Source of the DNA: Haliclona indistincta
Taxonomy: Eukaryota > Porifera > Demospongiae > Haplosclerida > Chalinidae
DNA length: 64,000 bases
Reading direction: 5' to 3'
Assembly: GCA_964017065.1 (NCBI GenBank)
Contig: OZ024786.1
Coordinates: forward strand, 6,639,047-6,703,046
The position numbers and the translations under genes are program-made. Positions 1-10,470 of this stretch are shown in pieces (within the stretch, counting starts at the first letter, position 1; each line of letters begins with the position of its first letter). The notes below the pieces were generated by a model. That model made no database searches. It was not told where the DNA came from and was given only the letters and a program-made list of their open reading frames with translations.

Positions 1-201
1 TTCAACACTATTCACCACTACACTATTCAATGTAAGGTAACTAATTATTTGTGGTCATATTTCAAATCCCATTTTGATTCTCACAACACTTGTACCTTTC
101 ATCTTATTTGTCCTTGTAACTCTTGTCATGCGTCTGGTCTTTATATTTAATTATTTTATTGTTGTGTTTGTTTATATCAGGCTCTACATGTCTGTATGTA
201 G
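1..201. other. Flank outside the inverted repeat, no gene seen
   Basis: AT-rich sequence without a credible reading frame or splice-bounded exon. It ends where the long inverted repeat begins with TACAGTGCTTCC. Confidence 0.5.
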
Positions 202-985
202 TACAGTGCTTCCAGTCTAGACATTCCAAAATTGCACATTTCACTAACATGAAATGTTTTTACTCATAAAAACTAAACGATAGAATTTATAGCAGTCAAA
301 CTTGGTGAGAAGGCTGATACATCCTTCTAGAGTAAGTGTGCTTAGTCTAAACTGCAAGCCTTACTTGATCTCAAAGATACTAATGGCGAAGTGGCAGTTG
401 TCGGAAACACCCAATTAGCTTTTATTTTTAGACCATAAAATCTGTAAGAAGCTTAGTTAAGGAAAAATCTTCGGTTTGCAGGCGAACAACTAGTTCATCT
501 ACCAAATACTCTAGAGCCAATGCTTAACTATCACACAAACTAAAGTTCGGTCCAAAACAAACTCAAAAATCAACAAAAAATCAACGTCAGAAAGTTTTTA
601 GACTCAAAAATCTGCAACTTTGCGAGTTAAGAAAAAGCGCTCCGCAGGCAAGTAGCCTTATGCCTTAGCTAATCACAGCTCTTCGCTCATGGCTGTAACT
701 TACACCGTCGGCGAATACGAGGTGCTGGTAGCAGCCGGGTCAGTGTACATTTGGATCAGTCAATATTCTATTAATTAAAAGAATAAAAAAGGACTAAAAT
801 CTGTATTTTCCATTTTTCAAATATGCAATTCTAAGTGTCAAAAACCAATTTTCAATTTTCTATTGCTGCAAGATCGAATTGACATAATCGACGTACTCGC
901 CGTAACGTAACGGACCAGGACTCGGTCCAAAGCGAACACACCCTTTGTGACACCCACAAATAAAATGGCGACTAGCAGTGCAGTA
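202..985 (+). repeat. Arm A (left) of a long inverted repeat
   Basis: This stretch is found again in reverse complement at 13,745-14,735, and much of it aligns base for base by eye. Shared landmarks are TACAGTGCTTCCAGTC at the outer edge, a central segment around 'cggcgaatacgaggtgctgg', and AAAATGGCGACTA at the inner edge. The copies differ by scattered substitutions and by a 189-bp insertion in the right arm, so they are not a recent assembly duplicate. The outer edges read TA-CAGTGC on the left and GCACTG-TA on the right, compatible with a TA target duplication. It is probably the outer part of a transposon terminal inverted repeat. Confidence 0.8.
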
Positions 986-1379
986 TGAATCTGTAGTGTA
1001 AGAGGAAAAACAGCTGAGCTGTCGTCCATGCTGACGGCCGGTGTGCTAGTGACTGCATGGATCATAGCACTAGGCTCTGAGTTGTGTCTCATCAACCAGG
1101 TACGCGTGACCCTCGAGGTAGAACCGTAGTGAGACGTACTTCGGTGAGAGAGAGAGAGAGTGTGTGTATTCCTCCTTTATTTGTGTGTGTGTGTGTGTGT
1201 ATATGCACGTGTGTGTTTGCTTTGCCTTTGCTTTGTTTTGTTTTGTGCGTGCATATGTGTATGTAATGCAGCAAAAGAATCGAAGCTATTCCTTAGTTTG
1301 AGGGTAGGATGTTACCAATGTAGGCGTGGTCGATAGCCATGTGATTAGAACAATCTATTGAAGCAAATTAGCTTGAACT
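986..1379. other. Spacer between arms A and B with GA and GT microsatellites
   Basis: Contains a short (GA)n run near 1147 followed by (GT)n near 1182-1200. Reading frames here come from the simple repeat and look non-coding. Confidence 0.5.
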
Positions 1380-1660
1380 GAAGTGTTTTATTGCTAATAA
1401 CTACTCTCATAACACACTATGTGTCTGTCTCTTTTGCAATATTGATGTGTTTTGTAAAGAGTTGACAATAATTATTTTTTCTCAGTCGATATCAACTGAT
1501 TTTGGAGCCTTTGCATCCACTGTTGTGTTATTAGTATTGGTAGGTAAATGAATTGATTTACTCTCTCCACAACACAGGTGCTGTATGTCATCAGATGGGT
1601 GTGTATTATGCCATGTAAAGCTGACAAGAGATCATAAAGACAACCGTTGTACTGCGACAT
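1380..1660 (+). repeat. Arm B (left) of the nested inverted repeat
   Basis: This segment recurs in reverse complement at 9735-9950. Shared stretches include 'taactactctcataac', 'tgattttggagcctt', 'catcagatgggtgtg' and 'catgtaaagctgacaag'. Within both copies a CACAACACAG motif precedes the conserved 'catcagatgggtg' part, which resembles a splice acceptor and short exon, but no protein family is recognisable. The order A-B on the left and B'-A' on the right suggests one original arm of about 1.4 kb. Confidence 0.75.
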
Positions 1661-2909
1661 TATTATTGATGATTTATGTTAATTCTAAACAAGGCATTAT
1701 TGCCATTAATAAAATAAACTGGCCAAAATGGATATCTACTGATGAATTCAGCATGTCTCCTGTGAAATAATTATAGATCAAGGCTATCAGCCAGACTTCA
1801 AACAAAGATACTGCTTCTTTGAGGGTCGGAACAGAAGTCCTTAGTTTAGCAACAGCAATTGCGGATGACAGTTAGGAACTCCTTCCTGTAAAAAGCACAT
1901 AAATCACTTGATGCATTAGGTCAAGCTGCTCATAATAAGAAGGAAAATCTAAGGTCAACCCCTCAAATGTACCAAAATCAGTAGTGAATAATTATTATTA
2001 CAGTATGTACGTGTACAATCATCTAGATGTTATTACCGGTGTGGTGTCCTTCGGATTCATGAGGGTCAATGCCTGTTTCTCAAAATGCCTGTTTTCTCAG
2101 TTCCTTGGCATTTTCAGGCAGTGTGGTTATAAGGAGTGCTGAATTGAGGAGTGCTAAAGGAGTTCCAAATACTTATCAACAATAATATAACTTGTATGTA
2201 TTTCAACCCTAGCTGATGCATATTATTATACTTATAATAGATGCATGATAGATGCAAGGAAGACGGCTGATCATGAGCTCGATCGGCGATCGTCCGAGGC
2301 TCACACCAGCTCGCGGGCGCCTATCTATGCGCATTACACGACTTACACTCATGATACAAGCTTACGATAGACTATTGGTCTTGTAGTTTGTTGAGATGGT
2401 CACTGGACCGAAGTGCTCAAACATCTTGCTTGTTCAATAAGGCCAAGTGTCTGAGTCCCGCTGAGTCCTCATGGTAACGGACTAACAAGAATCAATCACG
2501 TGCCGTATGTGGGCGTGTCGATCAATATCTAGCCGGGGCCGACCCATGGCCCAGAAGTCCTGTACAGCAGCGTTGAGACAGCACACTGGTATGCGATCTA
2601 CTGTACCTATTTTACGTACACACGTGTGCCTTTTAAAGGACATGTACACTATAGCTTACGTGTTAAATCATGTCATTTCAGTGATCATGTTTTATTATTA
2701 TATACATGTATACAAAAAATTACTGATAACATGGTATAAGACGAGGTATAATAATAGCAATAAAGTGACATTGAATATACAAAATAACAGCAAGTGGGGT
2801 TTATACCGGTGAATTAAGCAGTTCAGCCTTATCAAGTTTGATTACATGTACTGAGATTGATTACTATGTTCACGCAAAGTCGTCATCTGTGACTGATTGA
2901 TTACTGAGA
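1661..2909. other. Intergenic, nothing recognised
   Basis: No conserved domain or convincing exon. A short GC-rich patch lies at about 2265-2330 in otherwise AT-rich sequence. The frame at 2507-2812 has no recognisable domain. Confidence 0.4.
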
Positions 2910-3397
2910 TCACACAAAGTCGTCATCACTGTCCGTTCCCGCAAGATCATAGGGATGTGGGAAGGAGCGGCTGCTGTCCATGTGGGCATATTCAGAGGAG
3001 TTGGAAAGCGAGGCTAAGTCCTTCAGTAGGTCATCTAACCCTAATATGACGGTAGTTTTGTACTTTTCCACCCTGCACAAAGGACACCGATCCTGACCGT
3101 AAGCATCGATGCATTCTTTACACCCAACGATTCTTAAGCAGCAGTGAGTGTACATTACAGGTGGTTTTACGATGCTGAGACAAATGGTGCACTTCAATGC
3201 ATCAGCTATTCGTGAGTTGACGGTTGAATAGCGGATCTCACTCCTCAGTTTGGCAATCTCTTTTATGACTTCATGTGACTTCTTTGATTCGCTATCGTCA
3301 TCACTATCAGTCCTCTTCCGTTTTCTCTTGTTATGGCAAACTTCGTCGATTGGAACAGCATATACCTTTCTACTGCCCACACGCCAGAATTGCAACC
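2910..3397 (-). CDS. RING-finger protein, C-terminal exon
   Basis: The exon encodes about 162 residues. A basic/acidic segment (NKRKRKRTDSDDDSE) resembles a nuclear localisation signal and is followed by a RING-like zinc-binding module: CTIC, then THCC, then GCKEC and finally CPLC. This cysteine pattern is seen in metazoan proteins annotated as RING-type ubiquitin ligases, so E3 activity is the family expectation. The C-terminus ends in an acidic TDSDDDFV. On the minus strand a TTTACAG acceptor lies immediately upstream of the exon, so the open frame beyond it (to 3455) is probably intronic and 5' exons are missing or unrecognised. It lies inside the long inverted repeat beside an integrase gene, so it could be transposon cargo. 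Confidence 0.7.
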
Positions 3398-3686
3398 CTG
3401 TAAATAAGTGAAGAGACAATCTTAATGTATAATCATGCATTGTCAAGGATGGCAACCTTCATCTATTATTGTCTGCATCTGTCGCAGGCCTGTAGTAAGT
3501 GGTGGTTGGGACAACTTTTTACCAGGATCAGCGACCAGGATATTGCTTTGTTTATGACAAGGACACAGGCATAGTATTTGCCATGAACTGCTTGTGAATA
3601 TTATTGTCCATAATACAGCCTATACTCGTTTGATTTTTTACAACTTCATCAATAATCATGAGTTAAAATTTTCGCACACACCAGAC

Positions 3687-4262
3687 TAGCCTCGTCCCCA
3701 GGCCCCGCCTCCCAAAGCTGAGGAGAGGGCCTGGTATATACTGTGTGCGCATGTGCTGTAATTATCGGAATTCCAATAAAACTGCATATTTTCCGTACAA
3801 TAAAGGATGTAGCATGCTCAGCCTTCTTTTGGACACGCCTATATCTAGACTATCAAGTTCTCGACCATGTTACTTAGCTTGCTGTTGAGACTATGATGAA
3901 CGATCGAGTTCATAGCTTGCAAGGTAAAGAATAAAGGGCTGCACGTCTGTCAGACAAGTAAAATAACCGTTCTTCGCTTGTTATTGCATGCATGAGCCCT
4001 ACCGTGTAAGATCCGTGACACCATGCACGAAGAACATGCTTAAATAGAGTCTCCCACCTGTAACAAGCATGGCTGGAAGACTAGATAATATTTCACAGCA
4101 GAGAAAACGAGAAGAAACTGTTTCCAGACTAGTGTGTACGTCAGAAGGCGTTCACGCTGCTTTGATTGCACGTCATTGTCAATGAATATTTTACGCATGC
4201 GTTGACAGTATATACCAGGCCCTCTCCTCAGCTTTGGGAGGCGGGGCCTGGGGACGAGGCTA
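3687..4262. mobile_element. MITE with 54-bp terminal inverted repeats and 9-bp target duplication
   Basis: The ends are near-perfect inverted copies: TAGCCTCGTCCCCAGGCC reads inward from 3687 and its complement ends at 4262, with pairing continuing to 'ggcctggtatata'. The flanks are ACACCAGAC (3678-3686) and ACACCGGAC (4263-4271), a 9-bp direct repeat with one mismatch. Long TIRs plus a 9-bp duplication fit the Mutator (MULE) superfamily. The interior has no transposase frame, so it is non-autonomous. A sister element is at 43,858-44,253. Confidence 0.85.
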
Positions 4263-5036
4263 ACACCGGACTTGCTTCAAAAGTGGCTATTGGCTAGAGC
4301 TGACAATAGTACTACTATCATTGTCATGACTGATGTTCTTTGGTTGCAGGAAAACCGAAGTATTTCCACACCTCACTATACTAGGGTCACGCTGACTTGT
4401 CCACTTTAGCCCCACGAATAACTCTGTTACTGTAAAAGCTATAAACGGCGGTTTTTCACCATTAAAATAAGCGCTCTAGACCGCTTATTTTGATGTATGA
4501 CACGCGCACCTTGTCGTAAAAAGAAGACCTGGAAGAATTCAAAGGGCGAAGCACTTTAATACGAAGTACTTGCCGCCATTTTAACGATATTCATTATTTT
4601 GCAAGCAGCTATATATTTCTAGCCGTGTGTATTCGTGCAGCCACAGCTAGAGTATGCAAGTTGTTTGCCCGTCGATAGACATTGATCATAGCAAGTTGTA
4701 GCCATGGAGCGTTGGACACCACGAAACGATGAGCTCGCCCCGTGTAGACTAAGCACGATCGATTGCAAACGGTTTTCTCTTCGGTTTATGAAACACAGGG
4801 AGCTAAAACTGCTCACGCAAGCTTGTCTACTATCTGTGCAGAAGCCTTCATATTTATTTTGCCGAGCAAAGCCCGTACGCGAGATTACAGCTACGAAGAA
4901 CGAGTGCTGTCTGGCACCACGTAGCCATTTGTAAGCATCTATCAGGTAACATTCTTCATAATTCAGTATTGCAAGAACAACAGCTGTTTTACTTAAATTC
5001 TGTACCAGACTGTTAAAGGCTCACATCCTTTGGATG
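4263..5036. other. Intergenic, no supported gene
   Basis: Open frames exist on both strands around 4619-4934 but show no domain, splice structure or similarity that I recognise. A short palindromic patch ('aagcactttaatacgaagtactt') lies near 4550. It may hold the promoter region of the flanking genes, which I cannot demonstrate. Confidence 0.35.
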
Positions 5037-5671
5037 TTAAAACACAAGAACTTGACAATATGCAATAACAGTAGTACCTTGGGTACCACTTGAATCCTCG
5101 ATGGGCAATCCATTACCAGTGACGATGATGTACTTCTTTCCCCAAACTTTCTGGACCTCACAATTTATGAAGTCAACATTTGCTGTAGTCTCATCCAGCA
5201 GGATAAAGGTTTGCCCAGTTGTGCTGTTTTCCAGAGATATTTTACCAGTTGACATCCTAGACACTTCAGCTCTCATCACTTTCAGCGAATACGTGCCTGA
5301 CGGTCCGGCTTTTTTTGAAGTTCGTACAAAGGGATAGTCAAACGAGCGAGATGGTTTCTCTTGATGAATGATTGGTCTCTTGATGAATGATGGGAGTCCG
5401 TGTACTGTTAATGATATGATGGTGTCACCCACGTTGCTAGTAAAGGAAAATGTATTGCTTCCTTGGTGGGGGATGAACACCTTGGGACTAAACTCTGCTT
5501 TGAGATAAACAGTCTTGATGTCAATCTGGAAAATTAAGGCGTTACTTACCACGTGTAATGTTTATATGTATACACACTTACAGAAAACAGTGAGCACACC
5601 GCTTCCGGAGTAACCTGTTGTACTTGGACCTCAATGGGGTCACAACCTTCTCGTATTAGTTGGACTGACAT
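5037..5671 (-). CDS. Two-exon protein of unknown function
   Basis: Proposed exons are 5582-5671 and 5037-5525 on the minus strand, joined in phase 0 by a GTAAGT donor and a TTTTCCAG acceptor, giving about 192 residues from MSVQLIREGC to a stop after QVLVF. The sequence alternates polar and hydrophobic residues with several short beta-like segments (VFIPHQGSNTFSF, TIISLTVHGL, TGKISLENSTTGQTF), suggesting a beta-sandwich, but I recognise no family. The upstream ATG is preceded by repeated 'gaccgacacgtgg' motifs that could be regulatory. An additional 5' exon cannot be excluded. It is divergent from the integrase gene, with about 220 bp between their starts, and lies inside the inverted repeat. 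Confidence 0.5.
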
Positions 5672-5889
5672 TGATCTTGACCGACACGTGGAATTTATCT
5701 TGACCGACACGAATTGATCTAGTCAGACACGTGGATTATACTGTAAACTTAATACTAGGAAAAATTTAATGGGCGTTTACGGCCACTAGAGCTCCGCCTA
5801 TAACTGCGTGCGATCGTGACTAGACTTTGGTGGTGGAGGCCGGTATATACTAGGCTCCTTCAGGCTTGTGCGACTACACGTGATTTCTC
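5672..5889. promoter_or_regulatory. Short divergent intergenic region, possible shared promoter
   Basis: Only 218 bp separate the two divergent starts. It contains tandem 'cttgaccgacacgtgg'-like motifs with CACGTG E-box cores near 5690 and 5735, and a TATA-like 'ggtatatac' near 5841, about 50 bp upstream of the integrase ATG. Promoter activity is inferred from position only. Confidence 0.3.
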
Positions 5890-8822
5890 ATGGCTACACT
5901 TGCCAGTATAGCAGGTATTGAAACTTTCATTCGTGAGGCCGTCCAGATCCGACGCATGTCACACGAGCAAGTTGGTATAAATCTGAGAGCAAGTTATCCC
6001 CATCTTCGAGGATTGAGTACCGCTAGCGTAAAGCGCTATTGCCTGGATAACGACATACACAAGACGTCCAGAATTGATCAGTCTACTGTCAACAGACTCG
6101 TTTCCTTGAATGTCATGCGAGTAAGACAACAGTATTTACCGTTTATGATTATTTTGTACTTGTATGATAATATAGGTTGGACCTCAATATGGAAGAAAGA
6201 CTATGACTGGCCTTTTAAGTTCACAAGGATTTCGTGTTGCGCAAAGTCGCGTTGGGCTTGCTTTACAAACCGCTCATCCAGGCTACCATAGAGGAAGACA
6301 GTCCCTTACAGAGAGGCAAACAAATCCTTGTCCGTATATCGCAAACTATTACGGCGAAAAAATCCACATAGATCAGAATGAGAAACTAGTAGCATTTGGT
6401 GTCACTCATGTCTGTGCTATCGACGGATTCACTGGACGGATAATGGCACTGTGTTCCATGCCCATCAAAAATAATGTTATTATTTATGAGGATGTATTTT
6501 TGTTAGTTTTAACTATTATACTCAAAATTAATGTTAAGTTTGTCTGTTTGTTCTCTATAGAAAAATTACTAAAGATATTGGCTTGTGGAACCAGATCAGA
6601 GTGGACCATGGCAGAGAATGGTTTTTGATGTTATATGCTCAGGATCACTTGTCACATCTTCGTAATGATCTATCTAAGGCACCATTTCTTCAAACATCCT
6701 CAAAAAGGGTAAAAATTGAAAACTGAATTAACTCAATGTGTGATTAATAATTGTACCTGCTAGAATCATGTGGTAGAACGGATCTGGGTCGAAGTTAACA
6801 CCCGTGTTAACTATCCTATCAAGAGGATTTTAATTGTAATGGCAGATTCTGAGGAGATAGATATGGACAATCCACTTCACAAATTTTGTACTTCATGGTA
6901 AACCAGTACCTTATTATTAGTGAACACTTATAGCATTTATGAATTATCAATGTGTCATTTCTGACCCCCAATAAGGGGTAACGTGGGAATTATTACGCAT
7001 GAGTGATCCTGAGGTAGAGCTTTTGATTGACAGCTGACTTGCCAAGTGTGCCTTTGGAAACCATTCAAATTTTGTCCCACAGTGACATAACTTGTAGAAG
7101 GAATATCATTAACTAATTAGCTACTGAATTGTTTTACTGAAAAATTGACTTGCTCTACTGTTCTTTCTCAGCAAACAATGAGTGTGGTTCTTGTTCTTTA
7201 GGTTTACACTGCGTGTTGCTCAGGTTGGATTAACGTTGTTGGTTTCTTCTTGGAACGAACATCCAATTCCTGGTATGTCAATTCATTATTATACAGCCTG
7301 GTTTAGCTGAATTATTTGTGCATGTTATGCTAGTGGCAGCAGATTAATGCTAGTGTGATAGTCAGTCTATGGCTCTTAGTGTTGTAGTGGTATTCAGATA
7401 AACAGGGTTCTTCTAATATCATCGTTGTAAATAACACAGGGTGAGCCTAAGCTGGTTTCTGTGCCAGGCCTGTAGACAGGGAGGTTCGGTAGGTTCGGAC
7501 GAACTACACAGTCACCTGAAGGTCCACTATTCTTGACTGTTTAGAGTACAAAGTCAAGCAGCTAGCTTCCAAAACAATAACTATAGCACCTCCGGAGCAG
7601 TTCTGTATGCGTGTTGAAGTCTCGCATTGGTGATTTTGCACTAAAAATCGATCAACTGCCCATTATGAATAATTAATTAGGCCAAAATTTTGGACGCCGC
7701 CATAAAAGAAACCCTTCTTAATTTTATTAGCTGTGTAAAATGTCATAACTATTGAAAACACATTGAATCAGTGTAATAGTTATGACTCATCACATGCTAA
7801 TAACCAACATGTGACATCACAAAATCTATTAATTTAGCAGGATGGCGGCCAGAAACCAGGTCTCTCATGGGAAGCAGTCGCATTTGTCGTTGTGCGTATT
7901 TTTACAGATGCTGCACAAGTCCTAGTGTAAAGAATAATGTATTAGCATTGCAGTCTCCTAGTTTTGGAACGTGACTCCGATTTCCCGAGCAAAAATTTTT
8001 CCCACTTGCAAAGGCCATGTTTTGGCTCCCTGTCGCTGAACTATAGCAAGACACTGCCCACAGGTAAGCATCCTAGGTGAAAGTTGTGGTGCAGCATTAA
8101 GAAATCTTAACTACCAGTATTTCCAAAGATCATGGCTAAAGGTAATCTTTCCAGAGAGTCTGATATCTCGCCATGTTGTGCCACGCCCATATCACGTGAT
8201 GCGAAGCCATATGAACCAGGGTGGGTAGAGTGTCATTTTGATACCTACTACATGATAGTAGAATAGTTTGTTCCTGTGATATGAAGCAAAATGTATGAAA
8301 GCACATTTTCTACTCTCTTCGTGTGGAACACTAGTTTTGCGCTTGTTAGAAACCCATGAAGGGAGGGAGGGAGCAGCCTACAATTTTTCATACAGCTAAC
8401 AAAAGTTAGCCACTCCTTCAGGCTCTTTGTGGGCTCCTGGGTATAGCTACTGTGGCTATCTATGACTTAGTTTTTTCTTTTATTTAAAAGGTCGAAGACA
8501 TGGACTTCCTCAGGGTATACCTAATCAGAGAAGATTCATTGATGACCGTGTGAAGCGGATTGACCAGTCGTTGCTGTGGACTCCTGCTGAAGCGGTGCAA
8601 AGATACAGGAGATGTGGCGGAAGAATCACAGACCCAGCTGGGTTTGGTATTGACCCACTACTTGGTGATACTTCTAAGTCAGAGATCCGTAGACAAGCTT
8701 TTGCTGATAGAATTCCCTCTTTTGATGTCATTTTTTCTTCAGCAGTTAATGGAGATGGCAGACCATTTAGAGAGGGACTCCTTTTCTTATGTGATATAAC
8801 ATACCGACTGTCCTGTTCATGA
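5890..8822 (+). CDS. Six-exon DDE integrase-core protein (rve/rva_4-like)
   Basis: Exons 5890-6120, 6176-6501, 6561-6708, 6764-6897, 7202-7272 and 8491-8822 join with GT-AG introns and matching phases into an uninterrupted 413-residue frame. The N-terminus is helical and resembles a helix-turn-helix (STASVKRYCLDNDI). The catalytic core follows: HIDQNEKL and CAIDGFTGR (first Asp region), RVDHGRE (second Asp) and NHVVERIW (Glu), with 38 residues between the second Asp and the Glu. The C-terminal part (SLLWTPAEAVQRYRRCGG onward) is typical of this family. These metazoan integrase-core proteins are usually of uncertain role; DNA strand transfer is the activity expected from the triad. All three acidic residues are present. 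It sits centrally between inverted-repeat arms, so it may be the transposase of that element; a domesticated host gene is the alternative. Confidence 0.85.
7273..8490. other. Long last intron of the integrase gene
   Basis: The 1.2-kb intron differs from the other introns of this gene, which are 52-304 bp. It contains 'gcagtctcctagttttgg' near 7950, which also occurs next to the MITE at 30,895, so an old repeat probably inserted here. No coding sequence seen. Confidence 0.6.
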
Positions 8823-8886
8823 TTATTTTTGATATTAATTCTTATTGTATATTGAATATCGAATGGGAAAGTAGAACTCCCCTATA

Positions 8887-9057
8887 CAGTCGTAGCTGCA
8901 CCATGAGTGACTGCTATTGTAGCCTGGTACCACTGCAGAGGGACAGTCGTAGCTGCACCATGAGTGACTGCTATTGTAGCCTGGTACCACTGCAGAGGGA
9001 CAGTCGTAGCTGCACCATGAGTGACTGCTATTGTAGCCTGGTACCACTGCAGAGGGA
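8887..9057 (+). repeat. 57-bp tandem repeat, three copies
   Basis: Three nearly identical 57-bp units start at 8887, 8944 and 9001, each with CAGTCGTAGCTGCACCATGA. A degenerate partial copy with GTCGTAGCTGCACCGTGAGT is at about 9100-9121. It lies just after the integrase stop codon. Frames through it on both strands are repeat artefacts. Confidence 0.9.
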
Positions 9058-9337
9058 ACTTTCAGTAAAACAAGGGTCTAGCCTGCCTGTGCATTCTACA
9101 GTCGTAGCTGCACCGTGAGTAAGGATTAATAGGGTCTGAGGATTAATAAGTTGTTTGAATGGCAAGCTCCAAACCATGCTGAAATTTTCCTCTGCAGAGG
9201 CACCAGGCTTGCAATAGCTGTGAAATCTTTATTCTAACACAGTGTATCTAATGCAACGGGTCTGTACCTAGCTAGTTTAGTGAACACCCCTCTTAGCTGT
9301 GAAATCAGGATGGCAATATAGCGGTTACACACACTAG

Positions 9338-9488
9338 TGCTGTGTAACTGATGCAGTGCTGTTATACATCATGCTGTGTGACTGATGCAGTGCTGTTATA
9401 CATCATGCTGTGTGACTGATGCAGTGCTGTTACACATCATGCTGTGTAACTGATGCAGTGCTGTTATACATCATGCTGTTTGACTGTC
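9338..9488 (+). repeat. 34-bp tandem repeat, about 4.4 copies
   Basis: Units beginning TGCTGTGTAACTGATGCAGT recur every 34 bp at 9338, 9372, 9406, 9440 and partly at 9474, with a few substitutions. No coding role is apparent. Confidence 0.9.
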
Positions 9489-9734
9489 GATGCAATCCCC
9501 TGCAATCACTTTGCAGTGGTCTGAGTAGCATTGTCGCACTGACTAGCAAACCAATTATAATACCATGCCTACAGTTTGTTTTCATTTTCAGACTGAATAA
9601 TTATTATTTCTGTGAAAATACTACTATTGATTGGTAGTCAATAATCAATGAATGATTAAAAATTTTTCAACAGTCAAACAAATTAATAATTATCACAGTA
9701 CAATTGTAACATAGTGACGAGGTTGTCTTTACGA

Positions 9735-9950
9735 TCAGACTTGTCAGCTTTACATGCCATAATGCACACCCATCTGATGACGGCTCCTGTGTTGTGAAGA
9801 GAGAAAAATCAATTTATTTACCATAACAATATAATGTCAACTATTAACACAACAGTGAATGAAAAGGCTCCAAAATCAGTACAAGGCACATCAACATTGC
9901 AAAAGAGACCAACACATACTGAGTTATGAGAGTAGTTACCCTGTGTGTAG
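9735..9950 (-). repeat. Arm B' (right), inverted copy of 1380-1660
   Basis: Reverse complement of arm B, sharing 'catgtaaagctgacaag', 'catcagatgggtgtg', 'gattttggagcctt' and 'taactactctcataac'. Small indels separate the copies. It is followed by later insertions that separate it from arm A'. Confidence 0.75.
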
Positions 9951-9954
9951 ACAT

Positions 9955-10470
9955 GTAAGGGTTAAGCAGGAACCCATAAAGAGAAGGGAGCATGCAATTC
10001 CGAACACTCTAACGTATACGGCGAAATCCAAACATGGCGGCTGAATTCTAACATTAGTATACCCTTATATGGACAAAGTTTCTATAAGACACAGAGAACC
10101 CAACAAATCAGCGAAATGAAGGTAAGGACGATGGTGAAGAGCTTGTAAGACGCCTGAAGAAGTCAAGAAGCTCTTCGTTATATCCAGAAGTGTACACGAA
10201 GGCGTGACTGGGCAGTCTGGCACTACGTTGTTGAGCCAACGCGCACGCGATTTACTGCTGTCGATATTGTTAGCCCAGCACTAGTAACACTGCCTAGTCA
10301 CTGCTGCTTGCTGTTCAGAACGCGTAGACGACGAGCACGACAAGAACAGCCGAATAGGTCCATATTTGGTGTTACTAAAAATATAATTTGGCAGCCCTGT
10401 TTGGATTTCGCCGTATACAGAGTTGCATGTATACAGAGTTCTCTTTATGGGCTCCTGGTTAACCCTCTTA
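9955..10470. repeat. Foldback structure with ~90-bp arms
   Basis: The left arm (about 9955-10,045) contains 'gaacccataaagagaa' and 'gtatacggcgaaatccaaac'; the right arm (about 10,380-10,470) carries the complement. The two arms enclose roughly 330 bp of non-coding DNA. Related fragments ('gcaattccgtatac') occur within the MITE at 23,281-24,004, so this is a dispersed family. Confidence 0.65.

Noticed and set aside
838..1274. Small frames in arm A and the GT repeat
   Set aside because: No domain, not conserved in frame between arm copies.
3398..3455. Upstream Met for the RING protein
   Set aside because: A TTTACAG acceptor at the exon edge makes this part intronic.
8835..9118. Repeat protein over the 57-bp units
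   Set aside because: 57 is divisible by three, so frames stay open on both strands by chance; the integrase stop precedes it and no splice sites support an exon.
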